A DNA stretch of 64,000 nucleotides from Cognatishimia sp. WU-CL00825 (GTDB taxonomy: Bacteria > Pseudomonadota > Alphaproteobacteria > Rhodobacterales > Rhodobacteraceae): NCBI RefSeq assembly GCF_040364665.1, contig NZ_BAABWX010000004.1:1-64000 (forward strand), read 5' to 3'. The stretch's first letter is position 1; each line of letters starts with the position of its first letter. This document shows positions 43,008-53,160 of this stretch, one piece after another. A program made the position numbers and the translations under genes. Under the pieces are notes generated by a model, which saw nothing but the letters and a program-made list of their open reading frames with translations, did no database searches and had not been told where the DNA came from.

Positions 43008-43529
43008 ATGGCTGGTTTTTCGTTACATGCCTTATCGGTTGGTGGCGGTGTCTTGGCGATATCGCCAATGCCCGGTCGCGGTGCGGCCTATGATATGGAT
43101 CTGGATCATATGGCGGAATGGAAACCCTCGATTGTCATGTCGCTGACAACATCGGGCGAAATGGTAGACCATGGGGCGGAAACTTTGGGGGCTGATTTTC
43201 GTGCCCGCGCAGCCCGCTGGGTGCATTTGCCGGTGCCAGATTTTGGCGTGCCCGACAAAGCCTTTGAAGCGGCCTGGCCTGCGGCGGCCGAAGCGGCTTT
43301 GCTGGCGCTAAAGGGTGGTGGCCGCGTACTGATTCATTGCATGGGGGGCTGTGGCCGCTCTGGTATGGCAGCGCTGCGGTTGATGGTCGAGGCGGGCGAG
43401 CCGGTTGATCAGGCCCTGGGCCGACTGCGCGCTGTGCGCCCCTGCGCGGTCGAAACCGATGGTCAGTTTGAGTGGGCAAAGGCGGGCCACCGCAGGAAAT
43501 TGCCGCGGCCCGGTGGCGTTTGTCGCTAG
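43008..43529 (+). CDS. Protein-tyrosine phosphatase-like protein (DSP type)
   Basis: A 173-aa cysteine phosphatase fold with the P-loop HCMGGCGRSG (H110, C111, R117; the CX5R motif) and a plausible general-acid Asp in LPVPDFGVP near 78. Dual-specificity-type enzymes dephosphorylate proteins or small molecules. The ATG at 43008 follows AAGGGGGAGA. It trails the ankyrin gene, and its TAG immediately abuts the convergent rsgA stop, with no spacer. Confidence 0.85.
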   Translation: MAGFSLHALSVGGGVLAISPMPGRGAAYDMDLDHMAEWKPSIVMSLTTSGEMVDHGAETLGADFRARAARWVHLPVPDFGVPDKAFEAAWPAAAEAALLALKGGGRVLIHCMGGCGRSGMAALRLMVEAGEPVDQALGRLRAVRPCAVETDGQFEWAKAGHRRKLPRPGGVCR

Positions 43530-44561
43530 CTATTTGCGCCCTTTGCGGTGTTTGGCTGCGCGTTGGGCCGAGTTGACCATGCGGCCAAAACTGCGATCGC
43601 GCGAACGGGCTTGGGCAACGCTTTCGTTGTTATACTGGTTTTCCAACACCAGTTTGCGCCAGCGGTTTAGCCGATCAGCGTCGATGTCCCCGGCCGCAAC
43701 TCCAGCTTTGATAGCGCAGCCGGGTTCGCTTTCATGGGCGCAATTGCTGAATTTGCACTGCTGCGCCAGAGTGAACAGATCGTCAAACAGCGCTTCGATG
43801 CCCTCTTGGGCATCAAACAACTGCAATTCGCGCATGCCCGGCGTATCAATCAACCAGCCGCCATTGTTCATGCGGCGCAGATGACGCGATGTGGTGGTAT
43901 GACGCCCCTTGGCGTCATCGTCGCGAATGTCGCCTGTGGCCGCTTGTTCCAGCGTCATGCCATTGGCAATAGTGGTTTTGCCGACGCCCGATGACCCCAC
44001 GATTGCAGCGGTTTGCCCATGGCTGACCCAAGCCAAGATGGCTTGAATATCTGCCGGATCCTTGGCGTTCAGGATTTCAACGGGCGGGGCCAATGGGATC
44101 TGCTGAATTTGCCGACGGTATGAATCGACGTCATTACAAAGGTCCGCTTTGGTCAGCACAATCACCGCAAAGCAATCGGTGGATTGCGCCAATGCCAGAT
44201 AGCGTTCCAGTCTGGCGACATTAAAATCATCATTGCACGAGCTGACGATAAACAGCGTGTCGACATTTGCGGCGATCAATTGTGCGCGTGCCTCGCGCCC
44301 CGCAGCCCGGCGTTGCAACAGGGATTTGCGTTCTAGTCGTTCGGTGATGCGCAGTTCGTCATCGGTCAGCACCCAGTCACCCACCGCGATATGGCCAGTG
44401 TTGTGATTTGGTTCGATCAGGGTTTTTTCACCCTCCGGCGAAAGCCCCATAACGCGGTCCCGATGGACCGAGGCAACGCGAAACACCTGGCCGGGGCCGG
44501 TGATGTCATGAAGCTGCGCAAAGTGTTGAGACCAACCTAGGTCTTGAAAAGTGATTGTCAT
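43530..44561 (-). CDS. rsgA: Ribosome small-subunit-dependent GTPase RsgA
   Basis: A 343-aa circularly permuted GTPase that matures the 30S subunit. The OB-fold N-terminus is followed by G4 LTKAD (136-140) before the P-loop GSSGVGKTT (189-197), the permuted order that defines the family, and a C-terminal zinc finger with Cys and His (CKFSNCAHESEPGC). It is full length, immediately convergent on the phosphatase gene. Confidence 0.94.
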   Translation of the reverse strand: MTITFQDLGWSQHFAQLHDITGPGQVFRVASVHRDRVMGLSPEGEKTLIEPNHNTGHIAVGDWVLTDDELRITERLERKSLLQRRAAGREARAQLIAANVDTLFIVSSCNDDFNVARLERYLALAQSTDCFAVIVLTKADLCNDVDSYRRQIQQIPLAPPVEILNAKDPADIQAILAWVSHGQTAAIVGSSGVGKTTIANGMTLEQAATGDIRDDDAKGRHTTTSRHLRRMNNGGWLIDTPGMRELQLFDAQEGIEALFDDLFTLAQQCKFSNCAHESEPGCAIKAGVAAGDIDADRLNRWRKLVLENQYNNESVAQARSRDRSFGRMVNSAQRAAKHRKGRK

Positions 44562-44719
44562 TGGTTTGCCTATGAAACAGTTTTAGGCGTTGCTGCAAGG
44601 GTGCAACAAACGTAACGAGTTCAGGCGGTTTGAAAAGCCTTGTTAGGCAATCGCCTGAAGAGGGGTGGCGACAATCATAAAACCCTCCGTTTCATTGGGC
44701 GGCTGCCCAGGGCAATAGG

Positions 44720-44815
44720 TGAGAGGTTGAACATCGACCCAAGCGGGGCTCGTTGCGGCTGCTTCCTTCCGGATCTGACCGGGTTGGCGAGGCGCTTGCC
44801 CGCGCCAACCTCTCA
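44720..44815 (-). ncRNA. ffs: Signal recognition particle RNA (small, 4.5S type)
   Basis: On the minus strand the conserved apical domain reads GGTCAG-ATCCGGAAGGAAGCAGCC (44757-44780), the Ffh-binding motif. The two ends pair: GAGAGGTTG at 44814-44806 with CAACCTCTC at 44729-44721, and GGCGCGGGC/GCCC-type helices lie between. Length is about 95 nt. The 5' end touches the stop codon of the upstream cpdB-like gene. It binds Ffh to target membrane proteins. Ends are approximate. Confidence 0.93.
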
Positions 44816-46744
44816 AGATTGGATATATGCGGGGTGATCTAAGAATGCAAGCGGGCTGGTCCGGTTGAAATCATAGGTGAATTCAACAAAGCCCTGTGGG
44901 GCAGGTCGGCTGATGTCAGGCGTCAGCAATGGCCAGTGTCGCGCGTGGTCCAAGGCAAGATGGCTGCTGTGAAACTTTGCCTGAGTGCCTGATATTGCTC
45001 GAAATTTCCAAGGTGCGCTGGTCAAATCTGGCCTGTGACTTCCCTCTTGCAGGTAGTCTTTGATCAGGTCCCGGATGGCCATGGTGGGCAGGGGAAGTGT
45101 CTGGGTGGTTGCGGGAATGGGGAAGTTGCCGCCACCGCCGGCCCGGTAGCTGTTGGTCACAAGCACAAAGGGTTGATCATCCTGTAGGGGCAGCCCGTCA
45201 AACATCAGATTCGAAATGCGTCCTTTCTTGGGAGCTACGCCAGAACCATTGTGAGGGATTCGGTTACCAAAGCGGGTGAATTTTGCAGGCTGCGTCAGGT
45301 CGATTTCATAGTTTAGCCCAAAAATCACATCAAAGCTGTAACAGGGAAAATCCGGCGCTAGCAGATCAGACGTACCGCTTTGGACTTGCAGGTGGCGAAA
45401 CCAACCTGCGGACATTTCCAGCCAATTGCGGATGTCATACCCGGTCATAAGCAGGGCGTAGGCCGCATTCTGGAAGGGTTGCAGATCATGCAGATCTTTG
45501 ACTTGAACCTTGCCAATGGGCAGGTCTGTAAAATGCTCTGGCCCGGATTTCCCACCAAATTTATAGGGGCAGGCCGCTGAAAGAATCGGAATGTCGCGTG
45601 GGATCTGCTTGCCCACCAAGCTCTGGGCAAAGTGCTGTTGCGCCGCCGCCGTCAAAGCAACGGACGGATCGTCTGGCAGGCAGGCGAAATAGCTGTGAAT
45701 AGGCCAATCTGTTTGCGCGACAACAGCGCGTGAGGCGCGTTCCGCAGAGGTTCGGAGCGGTTGAAAAATCCGGTCTAGCTGTTTTGAAAGCGCGTCTTGG
45801 CCCCCAAGCGGCTGCGCTTGTGTTGCGTGCAGATTTACCTGCGAGTCCTGCACCCGCCACTGCGCCCCAACCTGACGCAATTCTAGGGTGATTTCCCCAA
45901 GATGCGAGGCGTTGAAGCCGGGCATCACGGTTGGCACGCCGCGAATATGCCCGGTTGTTGCATTCACCGCAGGGCTGTTCGGAACTGCAGTATTTGGAAA
46001 TACCTCGTGGATGTGCCCGCAGACCATGGCATCAATATCACAGTGTTCTGCCATCAAAATCGCCAGGTTTTCGCTGTCTGGGCCAGCCGTTGGCAGCCCC
46101 AGCCCGGTATGCGCCAGCGCGAGCACCAGATCAGCGCCGGCCTCGCGCAGTCTTGCTGCGGTTTCGCGCGCAGAATGCAGCATATTGCGGGCGCAGACCT
46201 GTTTGCTCATATGCAGATGGTTCCACTTTAGCACGTGCTGGGGCATGACGCTTAGGATGCCAATGTTTACAACATGTTGGCCCTTTTGCGTGCCCTGTAG
46301 TTTCTTTTGCAAAATCACCGAGGGAAGCCAACAGGCGCGGGGCGACATTAGATTTGAGCAGATCAGTGGAAACTGTGCCTGCGCCACGGCCTTTTCAAGA
46401 TAGGGCAACCCATAGTCAAATTCGTGATTTCCCAAGCCTACGGCGTCATAGCCCATGATATTCATCGCCGAGATAATCGGATGGGCGGTGCTGGGATCAA
46501 GATCTTTGGACGCGAGAAAATCGCAAAACGGAGCCCCTTGCAGGAAATCCCCATTGTCCACCAACATGCAATTTGGGTGGGCCTGTCTTTTGCTGGATAC
46601 CATTGAGGCAATGGTGCGCAGGGATCCAAAATCGAGGCCATCTGCCTGGGGGATCGCCTGATCAAACAGCGCGCCATGCACATCCGATGTTGCAAGGATA
46701 TGCAAATAAATATGCGCGCTTTTGGCAGGATCTGTTGGCTGCAA
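44813..46744 (-). CDS. cpdB: CpdB-like 2',3'-cyclic-nucleotide phosphodiesterase/3'-nucleotidase
   Basis: A 643-aa two-domain metallophosphoesterase/5'-nucleotidase. The catalytic domain begins ILATSDVHGALFDQ, followed by MLVDNGDFLQG, GLGNHEFDYGLPYL, LALAHTGLGLP and CGHIHEVFP; the C-terminal nucleotidase domain has LLMTGYDIRNWLEMSAGW and TNSYRAGGGGNFP. Family members act in the periplasm, but no signal peptide is apparent before ILATSDVHG. The start is a TTG at 46744, with an in-frame stop not far upstream, so the N-terminus is unusual. Its last bases meet the SRP RNA gene. Confidence 0.87.
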   Translation of the reverse strand: MQPTDPAKSAHIYLHILATSDVHGALFDQAIPQADGLDFGSLRTIASMVSSKRQAHPNCMLVDNGDFLQGAPFCDFLASKDLDPSTAHPIISAMNIMGYDAVGLGNHEFDYGLPYLEKAVAQAQFPLICSNLMSPRACWLPSVILQKKLQGTQKGQHVVNIGILSVMPQHVLKWNHLHMSKQVCARNMLHSARETAARLREAGADLVLALAHTGLGLPTAGPDSENLAILMAEHCDIDAMVCGHIHEVFPNTAVPNSPAVNATTGHIRGVPTVMPGFNASHLGEITLELRQVGAQWRVQDSQVNLHATQAQPLGGQDALSKQLDRIFQPLRTSAERASRAVVAQTDWPIHSYFACLPDDPSVALTAAAQQHFAQSLVGKQIPRDIPILSAACPYKFGGKSGPEHFTDLPIGKVQVKDLHDLQPFQNAAYALLMTGYDIRNWLEMSAGWFRHLQVQSGTSDLLAPDFPCYSFDVIFGLNYEIDLTQPAKFTRFGNRIPHNGSGVAPKKGRISNLMFDGLPLQDDQPFVLVTNSYRAGGGGNFPIPATTQTLPLPTMAIRDLIKDYLQEGSHRPDLTSAPWKFRAISGTQAKFHSSHLALDHARHWPLLTPDISRPAPQGFVEFTYDFNRTSPLAFLDHPAYIQS

Positions 46745-46940
46745 ATGAGGGCCTATGTGATTAAATGGAATGTTGCCAGTTTAACTCTTCTTTAGGTTGT
46801 GTCAATGTATGCAAACGTATCAATTTGCTACAGGAATGCTGTTAAGGCCGAGTTTATTCGGGACAATTCTGGCCGAGCAGCGTAGGGCTAGGCACGAACT
46901 ATTCGGCCGCAAAACGGCGCAGCATATCTAAGGTCTAACC

Positions 46941-47906
46941 ATGATCGATTTCGAAACAGTTACTTTTGGCGGCGCAGGTCTGGACCGTATGAACCTGCTT
47001 AGGTCTGATGCCGAGGCATTCGATAAGGCCCTGAAAGCACCCGACGCCCGCAGCATTGTGTTGTGGCGCGGCAAGCCCTTAGTGCATGGCGACAGTGACA
47101 AGGCATTGGTGCGGTTGCCGCTTGATCATCCGATTTTTGCCACCCGCGCAGAACGCCCGGTGTTGCTGGGCAAGGATGATGGCACAGTTGTGTTTGCCTC
47201 TGATATTTCGGGCTGGGATCCGGAATCACAAGAGCTGCCGGACAATGGTTTTCTGGACAAAACCCAACAGCAGCACCCTGCAGTTCCTGCCAGCGACGCC
47301 TTTATTGAATTGCGCAATATCATGGCAGATCTTAGCGCGATGGACGCGGAGTTGGCGGCAACGGCGCGCTCGGTGATTGAATGGCACCGGTTGCACCGGT
47401 TCTGCGCCACATGTGGTGCCGGAACTGATATAGCGTCCGGTGGCTGGCAGCGCAGTTGTGGTGCTTGCGGGCGGCAGCATTTTCCGCGCATCGATCCCGT
47501 TGTCATCATGCTGATCACCAATGGCAACCGGGTGTTGGTGGGCCGCGGTGTCGATTGGCCCGAGGATATGTATTCGCTGCTGGCTGGCTTTGTAGAGCCG
47601 GGTGAAACTCCCGAGGCCGCAGTGCGCCGCGAAGTGTTTGAAGAAGCGGGTGTGCAGGTGGGCGATGTGCGCTATCTGGGATCTCAACCCTGGCCTTACC
47701 CCTCGTCTTTGATGATGGGCTGTCACGGCATCGCCACGTCAAGCGAGATCACAATTGACCCGGCAGAGATCGCCGATGCGGTCTGGTTGACCCGCGAAGA
47801 GATGATGAGTTGTTTTGAAGGCACACACCCAACGATCCGACCGGCAAGAAAAGGCTCAATAGCCCATTTTATTTTGCAGAACTGGCTTGCGGACAGGCTT
47901 GATTGA
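46941..47906 (+). CDS. nudC: NADH pyrophosphatase NudC
   Basis: A 321-aa Nudix hydrolase that splits NADH to NMNH and AMP and removes NAD caps from RNA. It has a four-Cys zinc site (C155, C158, C173, C176), the Nudix box GFVEPGETPEAAVRREVFEEAG (216-237, written from its two halves) and the NudC signature SQPWPYPSSLM (248-258). It is divergent from the cpdB-like gene across 196 bp, and an SRPBCC gene follows 48 bp downstream. Confidence 0.95.
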   Translation: MIDFETVTFGGAGLDRMNLLRSDAEAFDKALKAPDARSIVLWRGKPLVHGDSDKALVRLPLDHPIFATRAERPVLLGKDDGTVVFASDISGWDPESQELPDNGFLDKTQQQHPAVPASDAFIELRNIMADLSAMDAELAATARSVIEWHRLHRFCATCGAGTDIASGGWQRSCGACGRQHFPRIDPVVIMLITNGNRVLVGRGVDWPEDMYSLLAGFVEPGETPEAAVRREVFEEAGVQVGDVRYLGSQPWPYPSSLMMGCHGIATSSEITIDPAEIADAVWLTREEMMSCFEGTHPTIRPARKGSIAHFILQNWLADRLD

Positions 47907-47954
47907 CGCAAAACTTACCTAATATTAACCCAAACCCTAAATAAGAGCAGACAG

Positions 47955-48422
47955 ATGCAATTTTCGGCAAAAGAAGACCTCGACGTTCCTATCGACGATG
48001 CATTCAATTTGTTGTCGGAGTATGACGTATTTGAGCGCATGGCGATGCGGCGCGGGATCGAAGTGGTCCGCAACACAGACGCGTCTGAATTTGGTGTCGG
48101 GTCGTCTTGGAAAATCGATTTTGATTGGCGCGGCAAAGCGATCAAAATGCGCGCAGAGATTGTGACGTTTGAGCGGCCAGAACGGGTTGTTCTTGACGTG
48201 AAAACCCAAGGTTTGGACATCAAAATAGATTTCGAACTGGTGGCGCTCTCTCGCAAACGCACGCGGTTGCACCTTGTAACCGATATTGACGCGCGCACTT
48301 TGCCAATGCGGCTTTTGGTGCAGTCGATGAAACTGGCGCGCGGCAATATCGACAAGAAACTGCAAGAACGGTTTCAGTCGCAATGTCGCAATCTGGAAGA
48401 TCGCTATCAGATGGCCAGCTAA
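47955..48422 (+). CDS. SRPBCC domain protein
   Basis: A 155-aa START-like protein of unknown ligand: MQFSAKEDLDVPIDDAFNLL at the start, then a WKIDFDWRGKAIKM sheet region and a C-terminal helix. It differs clearly from the AHSA1-type at 16964. It follows nudC by 48 bp on the same strand, so it may share the transcript, and converges on pheA with a 6-bp gap. Confidence 0.85.
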   Translation: MQFSAKEDLDVPIDDAFNLLSEYDVFERMAMRRGIEVVRNTDASEFGVGSSWKIDFDWRGKAIKMRAEIVTFERPERVVLDVKTQGLDIKIDFELVALSRKRTRLHLVTDIDARTLPMRLLVQSMKLARGNIDKKLQERFQSQCRNLEDRYQMAS

Positions 48423-48428
48423 ATTGGC

Positions 48429-49271
48429 CTAGTCGATGTGGCGCGATTTTGCCGCCGGATAGACACCCAAAATATCAATGTTCGTGGTGAAATAGGCCAG
48501 TTCTTCTAAGGCGAGCTCCAGACCGCGATCCTCTGGGTGGCCTTCAACCTCGGCGTAAAACTGCGTCGCGGTAAAGCGTCCATCCACCATATAGCTTTCC
48601 AGCTTGGTCATATTGACACCGTTGGTGGCAAAGCCACCCATGGCTTTGTACAGCGCAGCCGGGATGTTGCGCACCTGAAAGACAAAGCTGGTGATCATGC
48701 CAAATTCGCCCGCGCGACGCTGCAATTGAGCCTCGGGGGCCATGATCAGAAACCGCGTGGTGTTGTTGTCATGATCTTCGACGTGGCGCGCCAAGACATC
48801 CAAACCATAAATATCGGCAGCCAGTTCGCTGGCCAAAGCAGCTGTGTGAATGTCGCCTTGCTCGGCCACCTCGCGCGCGGCGCGGGCATTGTCAGGGCTG
48901 ACCCGACCGCGAATGTCATGTTCCCCCAAGAAACCGGCGCATTGCGGCAGCAACACCAGATGCGAATAGGCTTCTTTAACGTCCGAAATCTTGGCACCAG
49001 GCACCGCAAGCAGGTTGATGTGCACCCGTACAAAAGCCTCGTCAATGATCCGTAACCCGCTGTTGGGCAAAAGCCGGTGAATGTCTGCCACCCGCCCATA
49101 GGTCGAATTTTCCACCGGCAGCATGGCCAGCGCGGCTGCGCCGGACTTCACCGCATCAATGGTTTCTTCAAAGGTCGCGCAGGCCAGCGCCTCCATGTCG
49201 GGGCGGGCGTTGCGACAGGCCTCGTGCGAGTAAGCACCGGGCTCTCCTTGAAATGCGATACGCTGTGTCAT
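48429..49271 (-). CDS. pheA: Prephenate dehydratase
   Basis: A 280-aa monofunctional enzyme converting prephenate to phenylpyruvate in phenylalanine synthesis. The catalytic domain (about 1-185) has RIAFQGEPGAYSHEACRN and the Thr-containing NNTTRFLIMAPE. The C-terminal ACT domain (about 200-278) has SFVFQVRNIPAALYKAMGGFATNGVNMTKLES, the phenylalanine feedback site. The ATG at 49271 is the usual start. It lacks the chorismate mutase domain found in E. coli. Confidence 0.95.
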   Translation of the reverse strand: MTQRIAFQGEPGAYSHEACRNARPDMEALACATFEETIDAVKSGAAALAMLPVENSTYGRVADIHRLLPNSGLRIIDEAFVRVHINLLAVPGAKISDVKEAYSHLVLLPQCAGFLGEHDIRGRVSPDNARAAREVAEQGDIHTAALASELAADIYGLDVLARHVEDHDNNTTRFLIMAPEAQLQRRAGEFGMITSFVFQVRNIPAALYKAMGGFATNGVNMTKLESYMVDGRFTATQFYAEVEGHPEDRGLELALEELAYFTTNIDILGVYPAAKSRHID

Positions 49272-49386
49272 TCCGAATTTTCCCATTTTTTCCCGACAAG
49301 GGCGATTGGTCGCGGTAACTATACCTTGCGTTCAACGGAAGGAAGCGGATAGATACGCCGCAAACGCCACGAGATGGAAACGTAGC

Positions 49387-49905
49387 ATGTTCGACACGAT
49401 GACAATGACTAAAGTACTGGGCGCGTTCTGCGGTGCGCTCTTGGTTTACCTTCTGGGTGCATGGGTTGCAGAAACCCTCTACCACACAGGCGGTGGCCAC
49501 GGCGATCACGCCAAAGCAGGTTATGCGATCGAAGTGGAAGTTGCTTCGACGGACGACGCAGCAGAAGAAGGCCCCTCTTTGCAAGAGCTGCTGGCCTCTG
49601 CCGACCTCGCAAAAGGTGCCAAAGTGTTTGGCAAATGTAAGGCTTGCCACAAGCTGGAAGATGGCGCAAACGCCACTGGCCCACATCTGTTTAGCATTGT
49701 TGACCGCGCTGTTTCTGCTGCGGATGGCTTTGGCTACTCTGGCGCGCTGGTTGCTGTCGCTGATGTTTGGACCGCCGAAAACCTTGACGGTTTCTTGGCA
49801 AGCCCCAAAGGGTTCGCACCTGGCACCAAAATGGGCTTTAGCGGTTTGAAAAAGCCGGCTGATCGTGCCAACCTGATTGCCTATTTGCAAAGCCAAGGCG
49901 GCTAA
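49387..49905 (+). CDS. Membrane-anchored c-type cytochrome
   Basis: A 172-aa cytochrome c anchored by an N-terminal helix (about 9-32, VLGAFCGALLVYLLGAWVAE), then an acidic linker with GHGDHAK, and a class I cytochrome domain with haem motif CKACH (84-88) and axial Met in GTKMGFSG near 150. It resembles the membrane cytochromes (CycY/c552 type) that carry electrons from bc1 to oxidases. It is divergent from pheA and ends in a strong terminator. Confidence 0.93.
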   Translation: MFDTMTMTKVLGAFCGALLVYLLGAWVAETLYHTGGGHGDHAKAGYAIEVEVASTDDAAEEGPSLQELLASADLAKGAKVFGKCKACHKLEDGANATGPHLFSIVDRAVSAADGFGYSGALVAVADVWTAENLDGFLASPKGFAPGTKMGFSGLKKPADRANLIAYLQSQGG

Positions 49906-49929
49906 GCACACGCATTTGTTAGAGTTTTG

Positions 49930-49959
49930 AAGGCCGTTGCTTTGCGCAACGGCCTTTTT
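49930..49959 (+). terminator. Intrinsic terminator after the cytochrome gene
   Basis: An 11-bp stem AAGGCCGTTGC/GCAACGGCCTT with a 4-nt loop is followed by TTT, 25 bp past the stop. Confidence 0.93.
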
Positions 49960-50129
49960 CTTTGTCCGCAAGGCCTTAGAGCGCCAAACCAAGCGTTAAA
50001 AACGCTGGCTTCACTTCTTGTTTATTATTCTTGCCTTGAATGTAGCCATCCGCGCCAATTACGTTACCTTAAGAGGAACAAGACAGGCGGGCGACTGATC
50101 ACGCCCAATTCTGGCTAAGGAGGGGCAGC

Positions 50130-52064
50130 ATGCTTCAGAAATCCAACAAACCGAATTTCACCGAAATGACACGTCGCAATATGCTGACCTTGATGGGCAG
50201 CAGCGTCGCGGCCCTGGGGCTTGGCATGCCGGGCAGAGTGTATGCGGACGACGACGAGATCATCAAATCGCACGGTTATTCGTTTTTTGGAGATTTGAAA
50301 TACCCAGCGGATTTCCCGCATTTTGATTATGTGAACCCCAACGCGCCCAAAGGCGGCGAGATTTCCGTATCCACCCGCGGCACCTTTGACGGGATGAATC
50401 GTTTTGCCAGCAAAGGCCGCTCGGGGCTGTATTCTGGTCTGACGGGCGAATCCCTGTTTGCAGATGGCCCTTTTGGCACGCCGATTCCCTCGGACAGCTT
50501 GACGGATTCCTACGGATTGCTGGCCCATACGGTGGAATACCCTAAAAACAAAAAGTGGTGCATTTTCCATATGCGGCCCGAGGCGCGTTTCTCTGACGGA
50601 TCACCCGTGACCGCCCATGATGTTCTGTTCACCCACAATCTGTTTCTAGAACAGGGCATTCGCAGCTATGCTCGTGCCGTAAAGCAACGTATCAGCGGTG
50701 CCGAAGTCTTGGATGACCACACCATTCGGTACAGCTTTGTCGATGGCATTTCCCGCCGGTCTTTGGTGTCGCAAGTCGGCGGAACCAACGTGTTTTCAAA
50801 GGCCTGGTATGAAAAAACCGGCGAACGTCTGGACGAGCCAAGCCTGATGACGCAGATGGGCAGTGGCCCCTATGTGGTCGATGATTTTGAAATCAATCGC
50901 TATATCGTCTACAAGCGCAATCCAGAGTATTGGGGCTGGCACCTGCCGATCAACCAGGGGCGTCACAATTATGATCGCGTCCGCGTAGAATATTTTGCCG
51001 ATGATGCCGCAGAATTTGAGGCCTTTAAGGCAGGCGTTTATACCTTCCGGCCAGAAGGCAGCACCAAGCGCTGGGCAACCGGATATGATTTTCCTGCCAT
51101 CGACAAAGGCCACGTCAAACGCGAAACTTTGACCAGCGGCACGCCACCGTCACCAGTTGGCTTTATCTTCAACTTGCAACGTGAAAAACTGCAAGACGTG
51201 CGGGTCCGCGAGGCCATGTCTCTGGCCTTTAACTTTGAATGGACCAGTGCGTCGCTGCAATTTGGCCTGACCGAACAGCGCCATTCCTTTGTCGAAGGCA
51301 CAGAGATCGAGGCCAAAGGCGTGCCAGAAGGCCGCGAGAAAGCCTTTTTGGAATCGCTTGGCGACGTGGTGCCGCCAGAGCTGTTCACCCAGGACGCGGT
51401 GCGGGCTCATTCCTCTGATCCCAAATCCACAGTGGACCGGCGCAACAAGCGTAAGGGTTTGAAACTTATGCAAGACGCGGGCTGGGTGCCCGGATCAGAC
51501 GGCATTTTGCGCGACGCAGATGGCGCGGCGTTTGAGTTTGAATTTATGCTGTCCTCGGCCACATCAGACACCGCAGAAGCCATCATCACAACCTATGTAG
51601 AGAACCTCAAATCCTATGGGTTTGATGCCAAGATGGAAAAAGTAGATTCTGCACAGATGCAGCAGCGCTTTTTGGACAAAGATTTTGACATGATCTATTC
51701 GCGTCATCATTCTTTCCAAACCAGTGGCACAGGGCTGAACCAGCTTTATGGCTCAGAAACCGCCGTTGTGTCCTCGTGGAACCCAAGCTCGCTGCAAAGC
51801 GATCTGGTGGATGCCATCATCAAGGCCTCGCTTGATACAAAATCCCGCGAAGAAGAAGTGGCCTCTTTGATGGCGCTGGACCGGGCCTTGCGTTATCACC
51901 GCATCCAAGTGCCCGGCGGCTTTGTAGCTGACAATTGGATTGCGTCATATGACATGTTTGAGCACCCAGAAGAGCTGCCTCCGCTTGCGGTTGGATATTT
52001 GGATTTCTGGTGGTTCAATCAGGAAAAATACGAAGCATTGAAAGCCGCTGGCGCGGTGAGGTAA
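50130..52064 (+). CDS. yejA: Peptide ABC transporter substrate-binding protein YejA
   Basis: A 644-aa extracytoplasmic binding protein (SBP family 5). Its signal peptide carries a twin-arginine motif (TRRNML at 14-19) before a hydrophobic stretch ending near VYA, so Tat export is likely. The mature region includes [18 protein letters not shown] and [16 protein letters not shown]. It feeds the yejBEF transporter encoded immediately downstream (7 bp to yejB). The E. coli homologue imports peptides such as microcin C; the native substrate here is unknown. Confidence 0.92.
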   Translation: MLQKSNKPNFTEMTRRNMLTLMGSSVAALGLGMPGRVYADDDEIIKSHGYSFFGDLKYPADFPHFDYVNPNAPKGGEISVSTRGTFDGMNRFASKGRSGLYSGLTGESLFADGPFGTPIPSDSLTDSYGLLAHTVEYPKNKKWCIFHMRPEARFSDGSPVTAHDVLFTHNLFLEQGIRSYARAVKQRISGAEVLDDHTIRYSFVDGISRRSLVSQVGGTNVFSKAWYEKTGERLDEPSLMTQMGSGPYVVDDFEINRYIVYKRNPEYWGWHLPINQGRHNYDRVRVEYFADDAAEFEAFKAGVYTFRPEGSTKRWATGYDFPAIDKGHVKRETLTSGTPPSPVGFIFNLQREKLQDVRVREAMSLAFNFEWTSASLQFGLTEQRHSFVEGTEIEAKGVPEGREKAFLESLGDVVPPELFTQDAVRAHSSDPKSTVDRRNKRKGLKLMQDAGWVPGSDGILRDADGAAFEFEFMLSSATSDTAEAIITTYVENLKSYGFDAKMEKVDSAQMQQRFLDKDFDMIYSRHHSFQTSGTGLNQLYGSETAVVSSWNPSSLQSDLVDAIIKASLDTKSREEEVASLMALDRALRYHRIQVPGGFVADNWIASYDMFEHPEELPPLAVGYLDFWWFNQEKYEALKAAGAVR

Positions 52065-52071
52065 CCAGACT

Positions 52072-53160
52072 TTGGGCGCATATATATTACGACGTTTGCT
52101 GCTTGTGATCCCGACTTTGATCGGAATCATGATCATCAATTTCACACTGGTGCAATTTGTCCCCGGTGGGCCGATCGAACAAATCCTGGCAGAACTGCGA
52201 GGCGAAGGCGATGTGTTCGCCGGCTTTGCGGGGGGTGCTGATGATATTGCGCTTGAAGAGACCTTTGGCTCTGACAGCGAGTATCTGGGCGCGCGTGGCC
52301 TTCCCAAAGAGTTCATCGAAGAGCTGGAAAAAGAGTTTGGCTTTGACAAGCCACCGGTCGAGCGGTTTTTCAATATGATGTGGGGCTATTTGCATTTGGA
52401 TTTTGGCGAAAGCTACTTCCGCAAAATCGATGTTGTGGATCTGGTGCTGGAAAAGATGCCCGTCAGCATCACACTGGGCCTGTGGTCCACCCTGATTGCC
52501 TATGCGATTTCAATTCCACTGGGCATTCGCAAGGCCGTCAAAGATGGCACGCCGTTTGACACATGGACCAGTGGGGCAATCATCATTGGCTATGCAATTC
52601 CCGGCTTTTTGTTTGCGATTCTATTGGTAGTGCTGTTCGCAGGAGGCTCGTATTGGCGCATCTTCCCGCTGCGTGGCCTGACCAGCGATGGCTGGGAAAA
52701 CTTCACCCTGATCGGCAAGATCCTTGATTATTTCTGGCACATTGCTCTGCCGGTCATCGCGTCCACCATCTCGGCCTTTGCCACGCTCACCTTGCTGACC
52801 AAAAACTCGTTTTTGGATGAAATCAAGAAACACTATGTCATGACCGCCCGCGCCAAGGGCCTGCCTGAAAATCGCGTGCTTTACGGCCACGTGTTTCGCA
52901 ATGCCATGCTGATTGTGATCGCTGGATTTCCGGCGGTGTTCATCGGGGTGTTCTTTGGCGGTTCACTGATCATTGAAACCATCTTTTCGCTGGATGGGTT
53001 GGGCCGGTTGGGTTTTGAAGCCGCGGTTGCGCGCGATTATCCAGTGATTTTCGGCACGTTGTTCATCTTTGGCATCATCGGCCTTGTGGTCGGCATTTTA
53101 AGTGACCTGATGTATGTGGTGGTTGACCCGCGCATTGATTTTGAGCGGAGGGAAGGCTGA
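52072..53160 (+). CDS. yejB: Peptide ABC transporter permease YejB
   Basis: A 362-aa inner-membrane permease of the DppB type with an N-terminal helix ([20 protein letters not shown]), a large periplasmic stretch (about 35-125) typical of YejB, and five later helices, with an EAA-like loop near [16 protein letters not shown]. The start is TTG at 52072, 7 bp after yejA. It pairs with YejE in the membrane. yejE overlaps its stop by one base. Confidence 0.95.
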   Translation: MGAYILRRLLLVIPTLIGIMIINFTLVQFVPGGPIEQILAELRGEGDVFAGFAGGADDIALEETFGSDSEYLGARGLPKEFIEELEKEFGFDKPPVERFFNMMWGYLHLDFGESYFRKIDVVDLVLEKMPVSITLGLWSTLIAYAISIPLGIRKAVKDGTPFDTWTSGAIIIGYAIPGFLFAILLVVLFAGGSYWRIFPLRGLTSDGWENFTLIGKILDYFWHIALPVIASTISAFATLTLLTKNSFLDEIKKHYVMTARAKGLPENRVLYGHVFRNAMLIVIAGFPAVFIGVFFGGSLIIETIFSLDGLGRLGFEAAVARDYPVIFGTLFIFGIIGLVVGILSDLMYVVVDPRIDFERREG

